Shown one piece after another: positions 29,430 through 39,332 of a DNA stretch of 47,926 bases. The notes under the pieces are model-generated. The model saw only the letters and a list, made by a program, of their open reading frames with translations, was not told the DNA's origin and searched no databases. This DNA is from Chara braunii (taxonomy: Eukaryota > Streptophyta > Charophyceae > Charales > Characeae). The position numbers and the translations under genes are program-made. The stretch is taken from contig BFEA01000312.1 in assembly GCA_003427395.1 (NCBI GenBank), forward strand, positions 81,781 through 129,706, written 5' to 3'. Position 1 is the stretch's first letter. Every line of letters begins with the position of its first letter.

Positions 29430-31800
29430 ATTCATTTTTTAAATATTTTTGATATTTTTCCTAGAAGGACCACGAGCAAATCTACGAACCCCTGAATTTT
29501 TAAAATTTTCTGTGAATTCTTCTAAGCGCGAAAAACGCCAAAGTTGTCGCTGTCAAATTGCGAGATTGGGTCCGCCGTTTCGACCTCTGGTTGCCGCTCT
29601 CCCTAAGAACCCGCCGAAACTCCCCGGGGGGGGGGGGGGCTATTTGCTGCTGTCGGAGGGAGTGGTGGTTTAAAGCGCCTCCAACGATGGACTGCATAAG
29701 AGCATGTGCGAATTCATTCGTAGTTCAAGAATACGCATTTCGTTAAATGTGTGTGTGATGTAGTCTCCAGGTTTGCTCTAGGGAATTTATAACTGCCTTA
29801 CAACGCCTTCTTACGTCTTTCGACTTCCGCTTTTAGCCTTTTGCTATTTCCTCTAAAAGGGGTGCATATCGCTAAAAGGGGTGCACGAAGCCTTGACGTA
29901 TCGCTGAAAGGGGTGCACGACGCCTTGACGTGTCGCTACAAGGGTTGCAAAAACATTTGATGTGCACTTATCGTCATCGTTTTTGCGATTCCCGATGCCG
30001 AATCCTTGTTGGCGCATGTGCCGTGAGTTTTCACTCGCCTTTATTTTACGTATGATGTTGGACCTTTAAAATGTGTGATGCATAACCCCTGCGCTTTGAT
30101 TTTATTTCTCGCTCAACTGCCGTATTGACGGATAAAAATGCACCAGAATTGCAATGATTCACATCTGCGATAGTGAGAACTGTACGATGGCGAGGTCTTT
30201 ATGTGCGGAATGTTTTCGAGTTTGAAAATGGGTACTCGAGCTTTGTTGGCAGCCTCTTCCACAAATGACATTGTAACATAACTCGAACATGCACCACATC
30301 GGCACGACAATTGTTTGGCGGTCGAAATAAATTTTTTAAATGTTTTTGATATTTTTCGTGGAAGAACCACGAGCGAATGTAAGAACCCTCGAATTTTTAG
30401 AATTTGTATGAATTCTTCTAAGCGAGAAAAATCGGCAAAGTTGTCGATGTCAAATTGCGATACTGGGCCCGCCGTTTCGGGCTTCGGTCGCTGTCCTCCC
30501 TAAGAGCCCTCCGTAACTCATTGACTTACCGTGAGGGCACAGGTGAGCAGCCTGAAGTTTGTATATGCTTGATTTATAAATAGAGAGAGAGAGAGAGAGA
30601 GTCAGTGCAAGCTTGAAGTATCGTTTCAACCACTGCCCAAGCCCGAGCACTTTCATCGGACGGAAGTGTCGATTCAACCACTGCCCAAGCCTCCACACTT
30701 TTGTCGGACTTTTCAGCCCCTGTCCTCGGCCCCGCGCGCCCTTTCCATTTACCCCTACTTTGCCACCGTTTTGATCTCGACCGAAACCCAAAGCGTGCTC
30801 CAACCGGCAGCTACGGGTCACTCGTTTTTCGAACAAACTGCCACCACCCCCCAAGGTGCCACACCTGCACCTTCCTGCATTTTTCGAGCCTTCCAACGAC
30901 CGAACAACACAACCGATATAACGAAGGAAGACGAAAAAATGTCTCCATGTCTCAAAGGGGGGAAAATGTCACCGACAGCTAGCTACCACTCCCTCATTTT
31001 TCAGACAAACTGACACCACCCCCCAAAGTGTCACACCTGCACCTTCCTGCATTGTTTGAGACTTCCAACGTCCAAACGTCCCGACCGGTATAACAAAGGA
31101 CGACCAAAAAATGTCTCCATGTCTCAAAGGGGGGAAAACGCACCCTTGACGGGCTGCGAGGGGGGGGGGGGATTTCCAACTGTAGGAAGGAGTGGTGGTT
31201 TAAAGCGCCTCCTCACCATTTCCGACGACGCACAATGAAAAAGCACGTGCGAATTGATTCGTAGTTTTAGATTCCCTCCTCCACCTTCGCTCGACGAAAT
31301 TTATAACTGGCTTACAACGCCTCCTCACCTCTTACGACTTCCGCTAAAAGGGGTGCACAAAGCCTTGACGTATCGCTAATAGGGTCGCAAAAACATTTAA
31401 TGTGCACTCATCGTCATCGCTTTTGCGATTCCTTATGCTCATTCCTTTTCGCTAAAAGGGGTCAACACCCGGTTTGTCATGAGTGAGCGAGCGCGAAATT
31501 CATTTGGAGTCTCATACAATGCGGAAATGACAATTAACAACGAATAATAATTGTTGGCGCTTGTGCCGTGAGTTTTCACTCGCCGTTATGTTACGTCTGA
31601 TGCTAGATCTTGAAAATGTGTGATGCCTTACCCCTGCGCATTGATTTTATTTCTCGCTCAACTGCCGTATTGACGGATAAAGATGCACCAGAATTGCAAT
31701 AATTCACATCTGCGAGAGTGGGAACTGTACGATGACAAGGTTCTTATATACGCATGATTTCAGAGTTTGAAATTAGGTCCTACAACATTGGTAATAGGCA
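29430..31800. repeat. ~1.53-kb tandem duplication of non-coding DNA
   Basis: AGTGGTGGTTTAAAGCGCCT is at 29661 and 31191. GTGCCGTGAGTTTTCACTCG is at 30018 and 31563. CTAAAAGGGGTGCAC units are at 29830-29930 and 31345-31360. The segment TTCTTCTAAGCG(C/A)GAAAAA...GTTGTCG at 29517 also recurs at 30413. A nested 173-bp tandem duplication spans 30810-31140 (CACCACCCCCCAA(A/G)GTG units), and a (GA)n run lies at 30581-30602. No gene supported. Confidence 0.8.
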
Positions 31801-31804
31801 TTAA

Positions 31805-31920
31805 TGTCCTGCTTACAACACCTCCTCACCTCTTCCAATGACTCAGTGTGTGGCATTTTTATCCGGATTGCAGCGCCTCCTCACCTCTTCCAACGACTAA
31901 GTGTGTGAAAACATTTGGGA
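31805..31920. repeat. ~62-bp tandem repeat
   Basis: CTCCTCACCTCTTCCAA(T/C)GACT(C/A)AGTGTGTG occurs twice. A related piece lies at about 31315. Confidence 0.75.
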
Positions 31921-31946
31921 ATTAATTTGTAGTTTACGATTATGAG

Positions 31947-32720
31947 CCAAAAGGCCAGAATGTGATTTCCAAGGGGGGTCAATGTGATTTTGAAGAGGGT
32001 TGGGGTGCTGAGGTTCGGATTGATCAGTTAACGTTTGTGGCGCAATATTAAGTTTTGACGTTCAGGATCTGCGCCTCGCTAAAGAACTGGTAGCGCACTA
32101 TTGACTTAAAGATTGTCCGACAAAGAACAAAAAGTAATATTTAGGGGATTGGGGTGCAGCAAAGAAGTTTCAACAGGTAACATGCAGGAAAACGTACTCA
32201 TTTTTCAGATGCCGCTCACCTAGAACTTAGCCAAAAGCGCCGAATGTGACATCCTGGGGTCGGGGTGCTGGGATATCGGGGTGGAGGGGGGGGGGACATG
32301 AGGCCTGGGGCCTGGGGCGAGGGGCGAGGGGGGAGGTTGAGGCGGAGGGTCAGTACGTGTCATAAGCCCTGGAACTGGTCCACGGATCTCGAAAATAGCC
32401 AAAAGGGGAGAATGTGGCTTCTAGGGGTTAGGGATAAAAGGAGAGAATGTGACTTCCAGGGGGTTGGGGTGTTGGGGCAGGGGGTGGTGGAAGGGAGGGT
32501 CAGCAGGTGTCATAAACCCTTTTTTCTTCTTGCAGGTTGATGGGAGCACTCGAACAAGCCTGGAGTTTATTCTGAGTTGCAGAGCGGCCGCTCCAAAAGG
32601 CTACCTCGAAAATAACGAACAATGAATATATTCGATGCAACACTGATTTTAAGGGGGCTGGTCACCGTTGGTGTGCTAGGGTGGTCGGGGTTGGAGGGGG
32701 AGGGGGGGGGGTTCGCGGAC
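31947..32720. repeat. G-rich interspersed repeat
   Basis: AGCCAAAAG(G/C)-N-(A/C)GAATGTGA-TTCC-AGGGGGTTGGGGTGCTGGGG units occur near 31947, 32229, 32396 and 32432. They are separated by G-rich runs on the + strand. No gene. Confidence 0.7.
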
Positions 32721-32959
32721 GGTCGACTCAGTAGATGTCTTAGGCCCAGTAACAAGTTGCGGGTTAATGTGTCGAGTATTCCAAGCGATGGAGGTTGTTG
32801 ATCTCGCGAGACTCATGGCACTGCCCACTTAGCGACACTTAGCAATGATTGTATCGATTTATTCTTATTTATGTCGCTCCTCAATTCATATTGCCAACAT
32901 GAATTTTTCTTGTTTATGTCGCTCCGACACAAATTTCAACCTTGTTACAAAAAGTGAAC

Positions 32960-33212
32960 AATCAAAAGGTTCACTTTTAATGAAATGTGTATTGACCACA
33001 ATTAACATAACCACAGTTAGAGTATCAAACAGAAAACCCCAAGAAGCGTGTAACATTTATGACAAAATCCATTGTGCGAATTTGATATGAGTGCAAACTC
33101 ATAAAAAGCTATGAAACACAGTCCTGAAAAAATTGAAACATAAGTGGTTGTTACCAAGGGAGCCCGACCAAATACGCCTGCTACTAAACTACTGAATAGA
33201 GAGGTAAGACTA
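32960..33212 (-). pseudogene. nad5: nad5 N-terminal fragment (NUMT)
   Basis: The - strand reads SSLVAGVFGRAPLVTTTYVS then GLCFIAFYEFAL, and in a shifted frame ASWGFLFDTLTVVMLIVV, the beginning of plant mitochondrial nad5. At least one frameshift. The C-terminal piece of nad5 is 22 kb away at 10578. Confidence 0.82.
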
Positions 33213-33503
33213 CAATAAGTAAATACATATTTTAAATTTATTTTTTTTATTGACGATCATGATAGTTGATTTCATAGAAACTCTTAAAAATTAATCATCA
33301 TATACATAAATGGGCGTCCCTCCGTATTTTGCATGATTAAGTCTGTTTAAAATGAAGCTCACTTGGTGAAAGTGGTACACAAGACAGACGTAAAAACCAT
33401 ACTCGCTTTATGATGGTAATTTGACTAAACATTTTGATATCTTGCTTGATGAAAAATGCTTTAGGTATTTACCACATTGATGTAGTGGTGTGGTTGCAAA
33501 CAT

Positions 33504-33698
33504 CTGAGCTGTTATCAACACATTATAAAGTTGATGATTTCCACTAAAAAATTGATTTTTTGGTAGTGTTAATTCCATGCGAATTAGTACAAAGAAGCAT
33601 GTGCCCATTACGTCAACAATTCCACCAAAGATTACGTATAAAGTACCTATATCCTTATGGTTTGAGGAAAACAACAATCTCTGTGTAAAATTTATCAT
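33504..33698 (-). pseudogene. cox1: cox1 N-terminal fragment (NUMT)
   Basis: Reads [33 protein letters not shown] and [13 protein letters not shown], the start of cytochrome c oxidase subunit 1. Similarity stops at about 33504. The conserved Ala and Arg/Gly residues around RMELARPG are altered (RMELTLPK). Confidence 0.92.
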
Positions 33699-33752
33699 AA
33701 GAGTAATTCTCCACCTTTCAGTAATAAAACGCTTTGTTGAACTTGTTTTAAA

Positions 33753-34117
33753 CTACGTAGCACCGTGTTTGCGTCCCCAGGCGAACGCGAACATGTTCGC
33801 CCGAACACGAGCAAGCGCCCAAAACCCTCCGAACGCGAACATCATAAATATTTAAAAAAAAAAAAAAAAAACAGTTATCAAAAAAATCTGAAAAGCATAC
33901 ATGTTATGTAAAATAATAGTACAAGCAACTTTTGTCGTGGAGTCATGTTCAAATTCGTAGCCAATCATGAGTTAAAAATGAAGAACTGAAAATATATATA
34001 TATATATATATATATATTTTTTATGAAAAAAATTATGTTCGCCCGAACATGTTCGCGAGCTGTTCCCACGAACGCGCGAACATGAAGGGGCGCGAACACA
34101 TTCGCCGTGCTACGTAG
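33753..34117. mobile_element. hAT-like MITE (CTACGTAGCAC variant)
   Basis: 365 bp with an 11-bp perfect terminal inverted repeat (CTACGTAGCAC...GTGCTACGTAG). Target duplications GTTTTAAA (33745-33752) and GTTTTAAC (34118-34125) match at 7 of 8 positions. Subterminal GCGAACATGTTCGCCCGAAC-type palindromic words are present, with an (AT)n/poly-A centre. No coding capacity. It sits inside NUMT block B. Confidence 0.87.
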
Positions 34118-34389
34118 GTTTTAACTAATGTTTTCACAGTTTTGAAAAATGAAATTCGTCACAAACAATTTCAAGAAAACGCCTCTAACGAGTTTTGTTA
34201 ATGAGTGAGAAAATTGACTTAAAAAGTCAACAGTGTTTTGAACTTTTATTCCATTTGTTGACATAAGACTGCTTATACGGTTTGTTTGCAATTTGGTGCG
34301 CAATGTGTAATTATATCATTTATACATGATTTTTCAATCATTTGCGTACTTGAACGTAAAATAATACTATTTAATTCATGTTGTTTCAT

Positions 34390-34419
34390 AAAATATGTAA
34401 ATTGATCTAATTGAGGCAT
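34390..34419 (-). pseudogene. atp8: atp8 start (10 codons)
   Basis: The - strand reads [10 protein letters not shown], the invariant beginning of plant mitochondrial ATP synthase subunit 8 (orfB). It is fused in frame to an unrelated segment beginning [10 protein letters not shown] related KQHELRSIRLRW segment occurs on + near 12273-12310. Confidence 0.65.
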
Positions 34420-34454
34420 TTTTTTTTAAATTTTTTTGTTTTTCTTTTTCATGA

Positions 34455-34780
34455 TTGTTCACCAATTTTTTTGACTACGATATTCAAAATTTTTGGATTC
34501 ATTTTTAAGATTGAGAACATTCTCAATTGACTATGAAAAACTTTTTGACTTTATCGAAGAGTCTTAGGAAGAAAAGTTACATAACCTGCAATTGCTACAA
34601 CGTAGGCTTTATTTACTGAATTAAAAAAAAAACTTGTACTCGATTATTATCACTTCGCCATATTTGTGTTAATTCAAGCCAAACTAGTTTATTTTGCATA
34701 TCCTTTTTATTTTTTTAGGCAAAATCATTGTTGGTTCACCAAACACTTCTACATTTTCTACTCCAGAAAGCGTTCGTAAG
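34455..34780 (-). pseudogene. rps1: rps1 fragment (NUMT)
   Basis: The - strand reads KLVWLELTQIWRSDNNRVQ, then NSVNKAYVVAIAGYVTFLPK, then SQKVFHSQLRMFSILKMNPK. This matches plant mitochondrial ribosomal protein S1 (S1 RNA-binding fold). Stop codons and at least one shift are present. Confidence 0.7.
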
Positions 34781-34919
34781 AGTTAGGTCCCCGACTGAAG
34801 GTGTCAATGACGTCGTATCTATTAACTGAGTTAACTCAATGGTACTACTTCGCTCCTAACCTCTGCGGTCCTGTTCTTATTTGAAGAAGTTCCCGACTAA
34901 TTTGAAAAAAAAAATCATT

Positions 34920-35465
34920 ATACAATACGAGATTAATTGAATATTTGAGTAATTAAATGACAAACAAGATATATAAACTCTAAAGAATCATCATCCACAG
35001 GGATGGGATACTGATTTTTTTGTTATAATTTGCTTGGAATATTTAAATCTATCAAACAGACTATCGGTATATGTGATTGAATAGCTTCAGGTATAACCAA
35101 GAAATTCTGATTTTCATTCATTATCACCAAACAGTCTCAAATATTGTTTGTAACAATTCCTTCAAAGCATTTTTTCACATTTTTATAATGCGGCACCTTA
35201 CGGATATATTGTGTTGTATCCAAAACTTTGAATGGTAAGTTTTTAAAGTGTTGAAAATGCGCCTGTGCATGAAAAATGTACTACCAATAGGTAAAAAAAC
35301 CTTCAATGCATTTATGATTTATATAACTTTGGCATGTTTCTTTTGCAATTTTCTGAATTATTTGATTGTTTTTTGGATTAGTATTTACAAATAATATATG
35401 ACCATTTGAACGAATTGTATACTCAATAAAATTACAAACTCTTCGTAATAAAAAAATATTTTTTC
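34920..35465 (-). pseudogene. rps2: rps2 fragment (NUMT)
   Basis: The - strand reads RRVCNFIEYTIRSNGHILFV, NTNPKNNQIIQKIAKETCQS, INHKCIEGFFTYW, RKVPHYKNVKKCFEGIVTNN, DCLVIMNENQNFLVIPEAI, IPIVCLIDLN and YPIPVDDDSLEFIYLVC. This is most of a mitochondrial ribosomal protein S2 from its ILFV core to the C-terminal nucleotide-loop region. In-frame stops break it (after FFTYW and near IPSKL). Confidence 0.8.
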
Positions 35466-35611
35466 TAAATCAATAATAGCGATGTCATTTTATAATCCGT
35501 ACAGATATTGCTGAGAGTATGAAGTAGGTGTACTATTACCAAAATGTGTTTTTATACTTAGTAAGCTTTCAATTATCTTTTCTGAATTGAATATAGTTTG
35601 ATTTTGTTTTT

Positions 35612-35684
35612 GTTTAGGTAGGTCAGATGGGTAAAGCAAAGGACTAAAAATCCTTGTGTCAGTGGTTCAAATCCACACAATACT
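35612..35684 (+). pseudogene. trnF: trnF copy with altered anticodon
   Basis: GGACTAAAAATCC replaces the normal GGACTGAAAATCC, so the anticodon loop no longer reads GAA. The T-arm GTGGTTCAAATCCAC is intact. The 5' acceptor is not recognisable. Confidence 0.65.
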
Positions 35685-35765
35685 ACTTTGTTGCTCAGAG
35701 ACACATTTTCAATTGAGTTGCTTAAGAATGAATATAATATCAATAGCTATAGCAATCTTTCATGT

Positions 35766-36023
35766 TTATGTATCTCCAATAATAAATTTTCGTTGACCAC
35801 GACCTATTGGAACAAGGTTATCCACCGCTTTTAATCCTGTTTGCATTGGTACATTGACAAATTTATGTGAAATAATTATTAGAGGTTTGACTTCTACACG
35901 TCTTCGCTCTACAACGCTTAAAAAAAACACCTTTTTCATCAATAGGTAAATCAATAATAAAGATTTTCTTTTGTAATCCGTACAGATATGGTTGAAAGTC
36001 TGAAGTAGTTGTACGATCACCAA
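35766..36023 (-). pseudogene. atp1: atp1 fragment, copy 1 (NUMT)
   Basis: The - strand reads [20 protein letters not shown] then [20 protein letters not shown] and RKFIIGDT, just before the Walker A segment of ATP synthase subunit alpha. LYGLQ...DLPIDEKG upstream (36000-35930) also matches atp1. The nucleotide-binding GDRQTGKT motif is cut at GDT. Confidence 0.85.
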
Positions 36024-36095
36024 AATTTGTCTTTGTACTTATTAATCTTTCAATTACCTTTTCTGAATTAAACATAACTTGATTTTTTTTTTTTT

Positions 36096-36166
36096 TTTTG
36101 TAGGTTAGTTAGTTAGAGCAAAGGACTGAAAATCCTTGTGTCAGTGGTTCAAATCCACACAATACA
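36096..36166 (+). tRNA. trnF: trnF(GAA)-like (NUMT copy)
   Basis: Anticodon arm AAGGACTGAAAATCCTT with GAA and T-arm GTGGTTCAAATCCAC are normal. Acceptor pairing is partial (about 5 of 7) and the D-stem has a mismatch. Function is doubtful. Confidence 0.6.
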
Positions 36167-36239
36167 ACTTTTCTTTCTAAGAGACACCTTTTGCATTGAT
36201 CTGTTTCTGATTCAATATAATATCAATACCTACAACAGT

Positions 36240-36415
36240 CTTTCCTATTTGTCTAATCTTTAATAATAAGTTTTCGTTGATCACGACTGATTGGAATAAG
36301 GTTATCCACCGCTTTTAATCCTGTTTGCATTGGTACATGGACAAATTTATGTCAAATAATTTATAGAGGCTTGACTTTTACACGTCTTCACTCTACAACG
36401 CCTAAAAAAAAAAAC
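36240..36415 (-). pseudogene. atp1: atp1 fragment, copy 2 (NUMT)
   Basis: Second copy of the 35766-35925 segment at about 90 % identity. It encodes the same [12 protein letters not shown] region with further changes. Confidence 0.8.
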
Positions 36416-36671
36416 ATTTTCTATCAAAAGGTACTCCAAACGCATCAACAACATGACCCAAAATAGATTTTACTACAAGAATATCCACAACAGATCCAGT
36501 ACGTTATAAAACACAACAAATATAAAAACTTACAAAATCTTAAAAAACTATTATGTACTCTTTCTTGTAATTTTGAATACTAGACCAACCTACTGACATG
36601 CAAATAGGTTATAAAAACGTAGTCAACACCATAAAGAATAAAGAAATTTCATCTAGAACTATTTAAAGCGA

Positions 36672-36915
36672 TATTTGAGTAAGGAAACCATCGTATTGTT
36701 TTAACAAATTGGAATCAGTTGTAGAATTATTAAATTGTATAAAAAACAACAGAGAATATAAAAAAGGGATCAAAAAGGCGCAGAAGGAAATACTTCGTAT
36801 CAACCGTATTTTCGAGTTANGAATAAGTAAAACGATGAGGGCCCATAAAAGAGGCCACTTGATAAGTCTACTCAGATTGTCAAATAATGAAGCACAAATT
36901 TGTAACATATATATT
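36672..36915 (+). repeat. Mitochondrial repeat, copy 2
   Basis: Matches 11999-12245 in block A. One ambiguous base at 36820. Confidence 0.8.
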
Positions 36916-37019
36916 TATTTATTTTGGGTGCTTTGAAATATTTTTTAGTTGGTTCTTACGTTTTTTTTTAGATGAGGCAGAGTTTCCAACATATTCAGCT
37001 TCGCGCCTACACATTACTG

Positions 37020-37268
37020 TGTAAGTACTCCAAGATGACGAGGTACCAAACGACTCCGTCGATATGAACTCTTGGGAGTCATCACCCTGTTATCCTCTGC
37101 GTACCTTTGATCTGTTGAGCGAGAACCCTTCCACACGGGGTCCCCGGATCACTATCACCGACTTTCATCTCTGTTCGACTTGTAGGTCTCACAATTAGGC
37201 AGGCTTTGACCATTACGTCCTACAGTTGTGCAAAGTGGTAGCTTGAGCCTACCTTCGCACGCCTCCGT
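37020..37268 (-). pseudogene. Mitochondrial LSU rRNA domain V fragment
   Basis: The - strand carries GGTACGCAGAGGATAACAGG, AGAGTTCATATCGACGGAGT and GAAGGTAGGCTCAAGCTACC, matching 23S domain V around 2200-2500. GATAACAGGGTGAT replaces the usual GATAACAGGCTGAT. The two LSU pieces (here and 14888-15026) come from adjacent LSU regions. Confidence 0.9.
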
Positions 37269-37390
37269 TTCTCTTTAGGCAATTTTGTTAAGTGTTCGAA
37301 ATCCGAAAGTCCCAAAAGAAGGAATTTGAAAACGGACGCCAAAATGTAGATGGTGCCAACTATCCGAAATCAGGCCTACCAGTTGGCTAG

Positions 37391-37505
37391 CTGGCGGCTG
37401 ATAACCCGCAGACCAAGGATGGAGCCCTGGCGGCTGATAACCCGCAGACCAAGGATCGAGCCCTGGCGGCTGATAACCCGCAGAACAAGGATCGAACCCT
37501 GGCGA
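37391..37505. repeat. 36-bp tandem repeat
   Basis: CTGGCGGCTGATAACCCGCA starts at 37391, 37427 and 37463, and a fourth unit is cut off at 37499. The array is bracketed by AGGCCTACCAGTTGGCTA at 37372 and 37541. No supported gene from 37506 to 37736. Confidence 0.9.
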
Positions 37506-37736
37506 AGTCCGTAACATCAACTTAAGCATTATAACCGATCAGGCCTACCAGTTGGCTACATATGCTGCGACTAGCAACCAACCCACGGTCACGACTTACC
37601 CATGCAGGTTTTTTTTCGGACGCCACGACAAATTTCCAGGGCTCGCCTTCACTTAGGGTGTGCGCAAACATCAGGTCGAGGGCTTTACGCCTTGCACTCC
37701 CTCCCCCTCAGCTACGACAGTCTTGTGAAATAGCCT

Positions 37737-38066
37737 TTAATCCACTTGTTGCCTCCCTTTTAGAGCTCTCCTGTAACTGGTGACGACTTGAGGGGTTGCA
37801 TTCATCAGTTCCTCTCTGATGAACCATCTGTTCTCTTTAATATCGATGTGGTGCTTCCATCTGACCCACAACTGCATTTGTGGTTTCTGCAGCCTTCCTA
37901 TGATAATACGCTTAGGAACAAGCATTGACTTGTGCTCCATGATCTCGTCGATGTCCACCATCCATGTGCAACGTTGACCTGCTTGAAGGTAACCGATCAA
38001 TCTATGTAAAAGGCAAAAGTTTAAAGACATGGAAGATAGGGTAAGTGTGTAAATGTAGGCGTACAT
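37737..38066 (-). CDS. Hypothetical exon, chromodomain-like pattern
   Basis: A 109-codon - strand frame with natural composition. Residues 60-105 read MQLWVRWKHHIDIKENRW then FIREELMNATPQVVTSYRRA. The WVRWK...W....EEL pattern resembles a chromodomain or the C-terminal part of a retroelement integrase. The aromatic cage is not demonstrable by eye. The N-terminal 25 residues look unlike protein, so an intron boundary near 38000 (AG/GT-like) is possible. Confidence 0.3.
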   Translation of the reverse strand: MYAYIYTLTLSSMSLNFCLLHRLIGYLQAGQRCTWMVDIDEIMEHKSMLVPKRIIIGRLQKPQMQLWVRWKHHIDIKENRWFIREELMNATPQVVTSYRRALKGRQQVD

Positions 38067-38069
38067 GGA

Positions 38070-39330
38070 TCAAATAGGAAGGACCATTAGGATAAGATGA
38101 GAGAATATAACAAAATCATGTATAATAATAAGAAGAAGATGACAAAAGTTTTAGTATCATGGCGCTATCGACTCCTTCCTATATCTCCTTGATACACAAC
38201 ATCAAGGAACTCAACCCTTTTACTCATACGCCACTTAGAGTGAGCGATTTACCTTCCACCACAATACTTTTTATATTACTTACTAGGTAATGGACGCACT
38301 GTCGTGCACGCGAACAAAACTACAAGTATCAAAAAATCTCCACCCCTGTCGCCAACATGTGCACCAGCTGCATGGCCAACCTATACTAGCCAGATTCCGT
38401 AACCAAATTGAAGAGGCCTACCTTTACCCAAGAATTCGCGATCCCTTTACTACAAACCTGGTTCAGAAGGAACTGAGGTGTGGTACAATAGTTATCACGA
38501 CCCACGTGCGAAGACAGATTCAATGGATCGAGGTTTGAGTACCTTTTAAGAGGTCCGTAGTCTGTAGATTAGGCCTACATCCGTTAACCATGCCAATATT
38601 TTCAAGCCAAATTATTCAATCAAAAAACATTTGGCACAGTAAGCCCCACCACTCAGTGCCATTACCTGCCACCAACACAACTCAACTTACCTTGTCGTCG
38701 ACAATTGAGACGATCCAGTGAGCATGTATTCGTAGTTCCTGGTAAAAATCTCGTAGAGCGTAAACCGTCAGACACAGATGTATCACTACAGCAGTCTGCG
38801 TACCAAACAAACAATCGCAGTATGTCGCCCACATGGTAAGTGCGAACGCAAAGCCAACATATATCTCTCCGTCCGAACACGGTCTAGGCTTTTAACTGCA
38901 TACCGCCTATGGATCGGGCGGCAAGTTGCACGATGCGTGTGTAGCACAAGATTCAATCGAGCGAGTAAACCGTTGCATAAAGGTTTTTCACCCCATCTTA
39001 TACCCCCCTTCAATCAAGATACTCAGATGGTCCCATAAGGGGATGTCATCTCTCCGCCTCATCCATTTTAGGCCAGCGGAGAGTACCTTTGCAGGATAGT
39101 CCGGTTTATTCAATTCGTTGTCCAAGGTTAGGACATTTAACATTGTAAGGCCATCATCATTCGATTTGTTCGTGATTCGTAGGATAGTGTTTGCAACGGT
39201 AACAAACTTAGTAGGCCTAGGTTTCTTGAGCTAGTAGAACTTGAAAGGCCCAACTTACCATATGGTCTTTGAGTTCTTGAGCTAGTAGAACATCAAAATA
39301 CGGGTCGGAGACTCACAAACAATGGGTCAG
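38070..39330. other. No supported gene
   Basis: Several short frames without recognisable similarity. Contains a repeated phrase GAGCTAGTAGAAC at 39228 and 39281 with TTGA(A/G)TT(C/T)TTG context. Confidence 0.35.
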
Positions 39331-39332
39331 GT

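Larger units (their letters stand above)
35460..36415. repeat. 484-bp tandem duplication (atp1 + trnF)
   Basis: TCCACCGCTTTTAATCCTGT is at 35821 and 36305. Upstream AATCCGTACAGATAT and TTTTCTGAATT(G/A)AA segments recur at the same offset. Each unit holds an atp1 piece (-) and a trnF-like gene (+). Confidence 0.88.
32950..37270. other. NUMT block B: mitochondrial DNA mosaic
   Basis: Mitochondrial gene pieces, mostly on the - strand (nad5 N-terminus, cox1 start, atp8 start, rps1, rps2, duplicated atp1/trnF, LSU), are interrupted by one MITE (33753-34117). It shares repeats with block A. Frameshifts and stops in every protein piece argue for nuclear copies. Parts without a named feature (33215-33500, 34125-34385, 36420-36670) are AT-rich with no identified gene, apart from a trnL-like scrap at 33352-33400. 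Confidence 0.85.
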
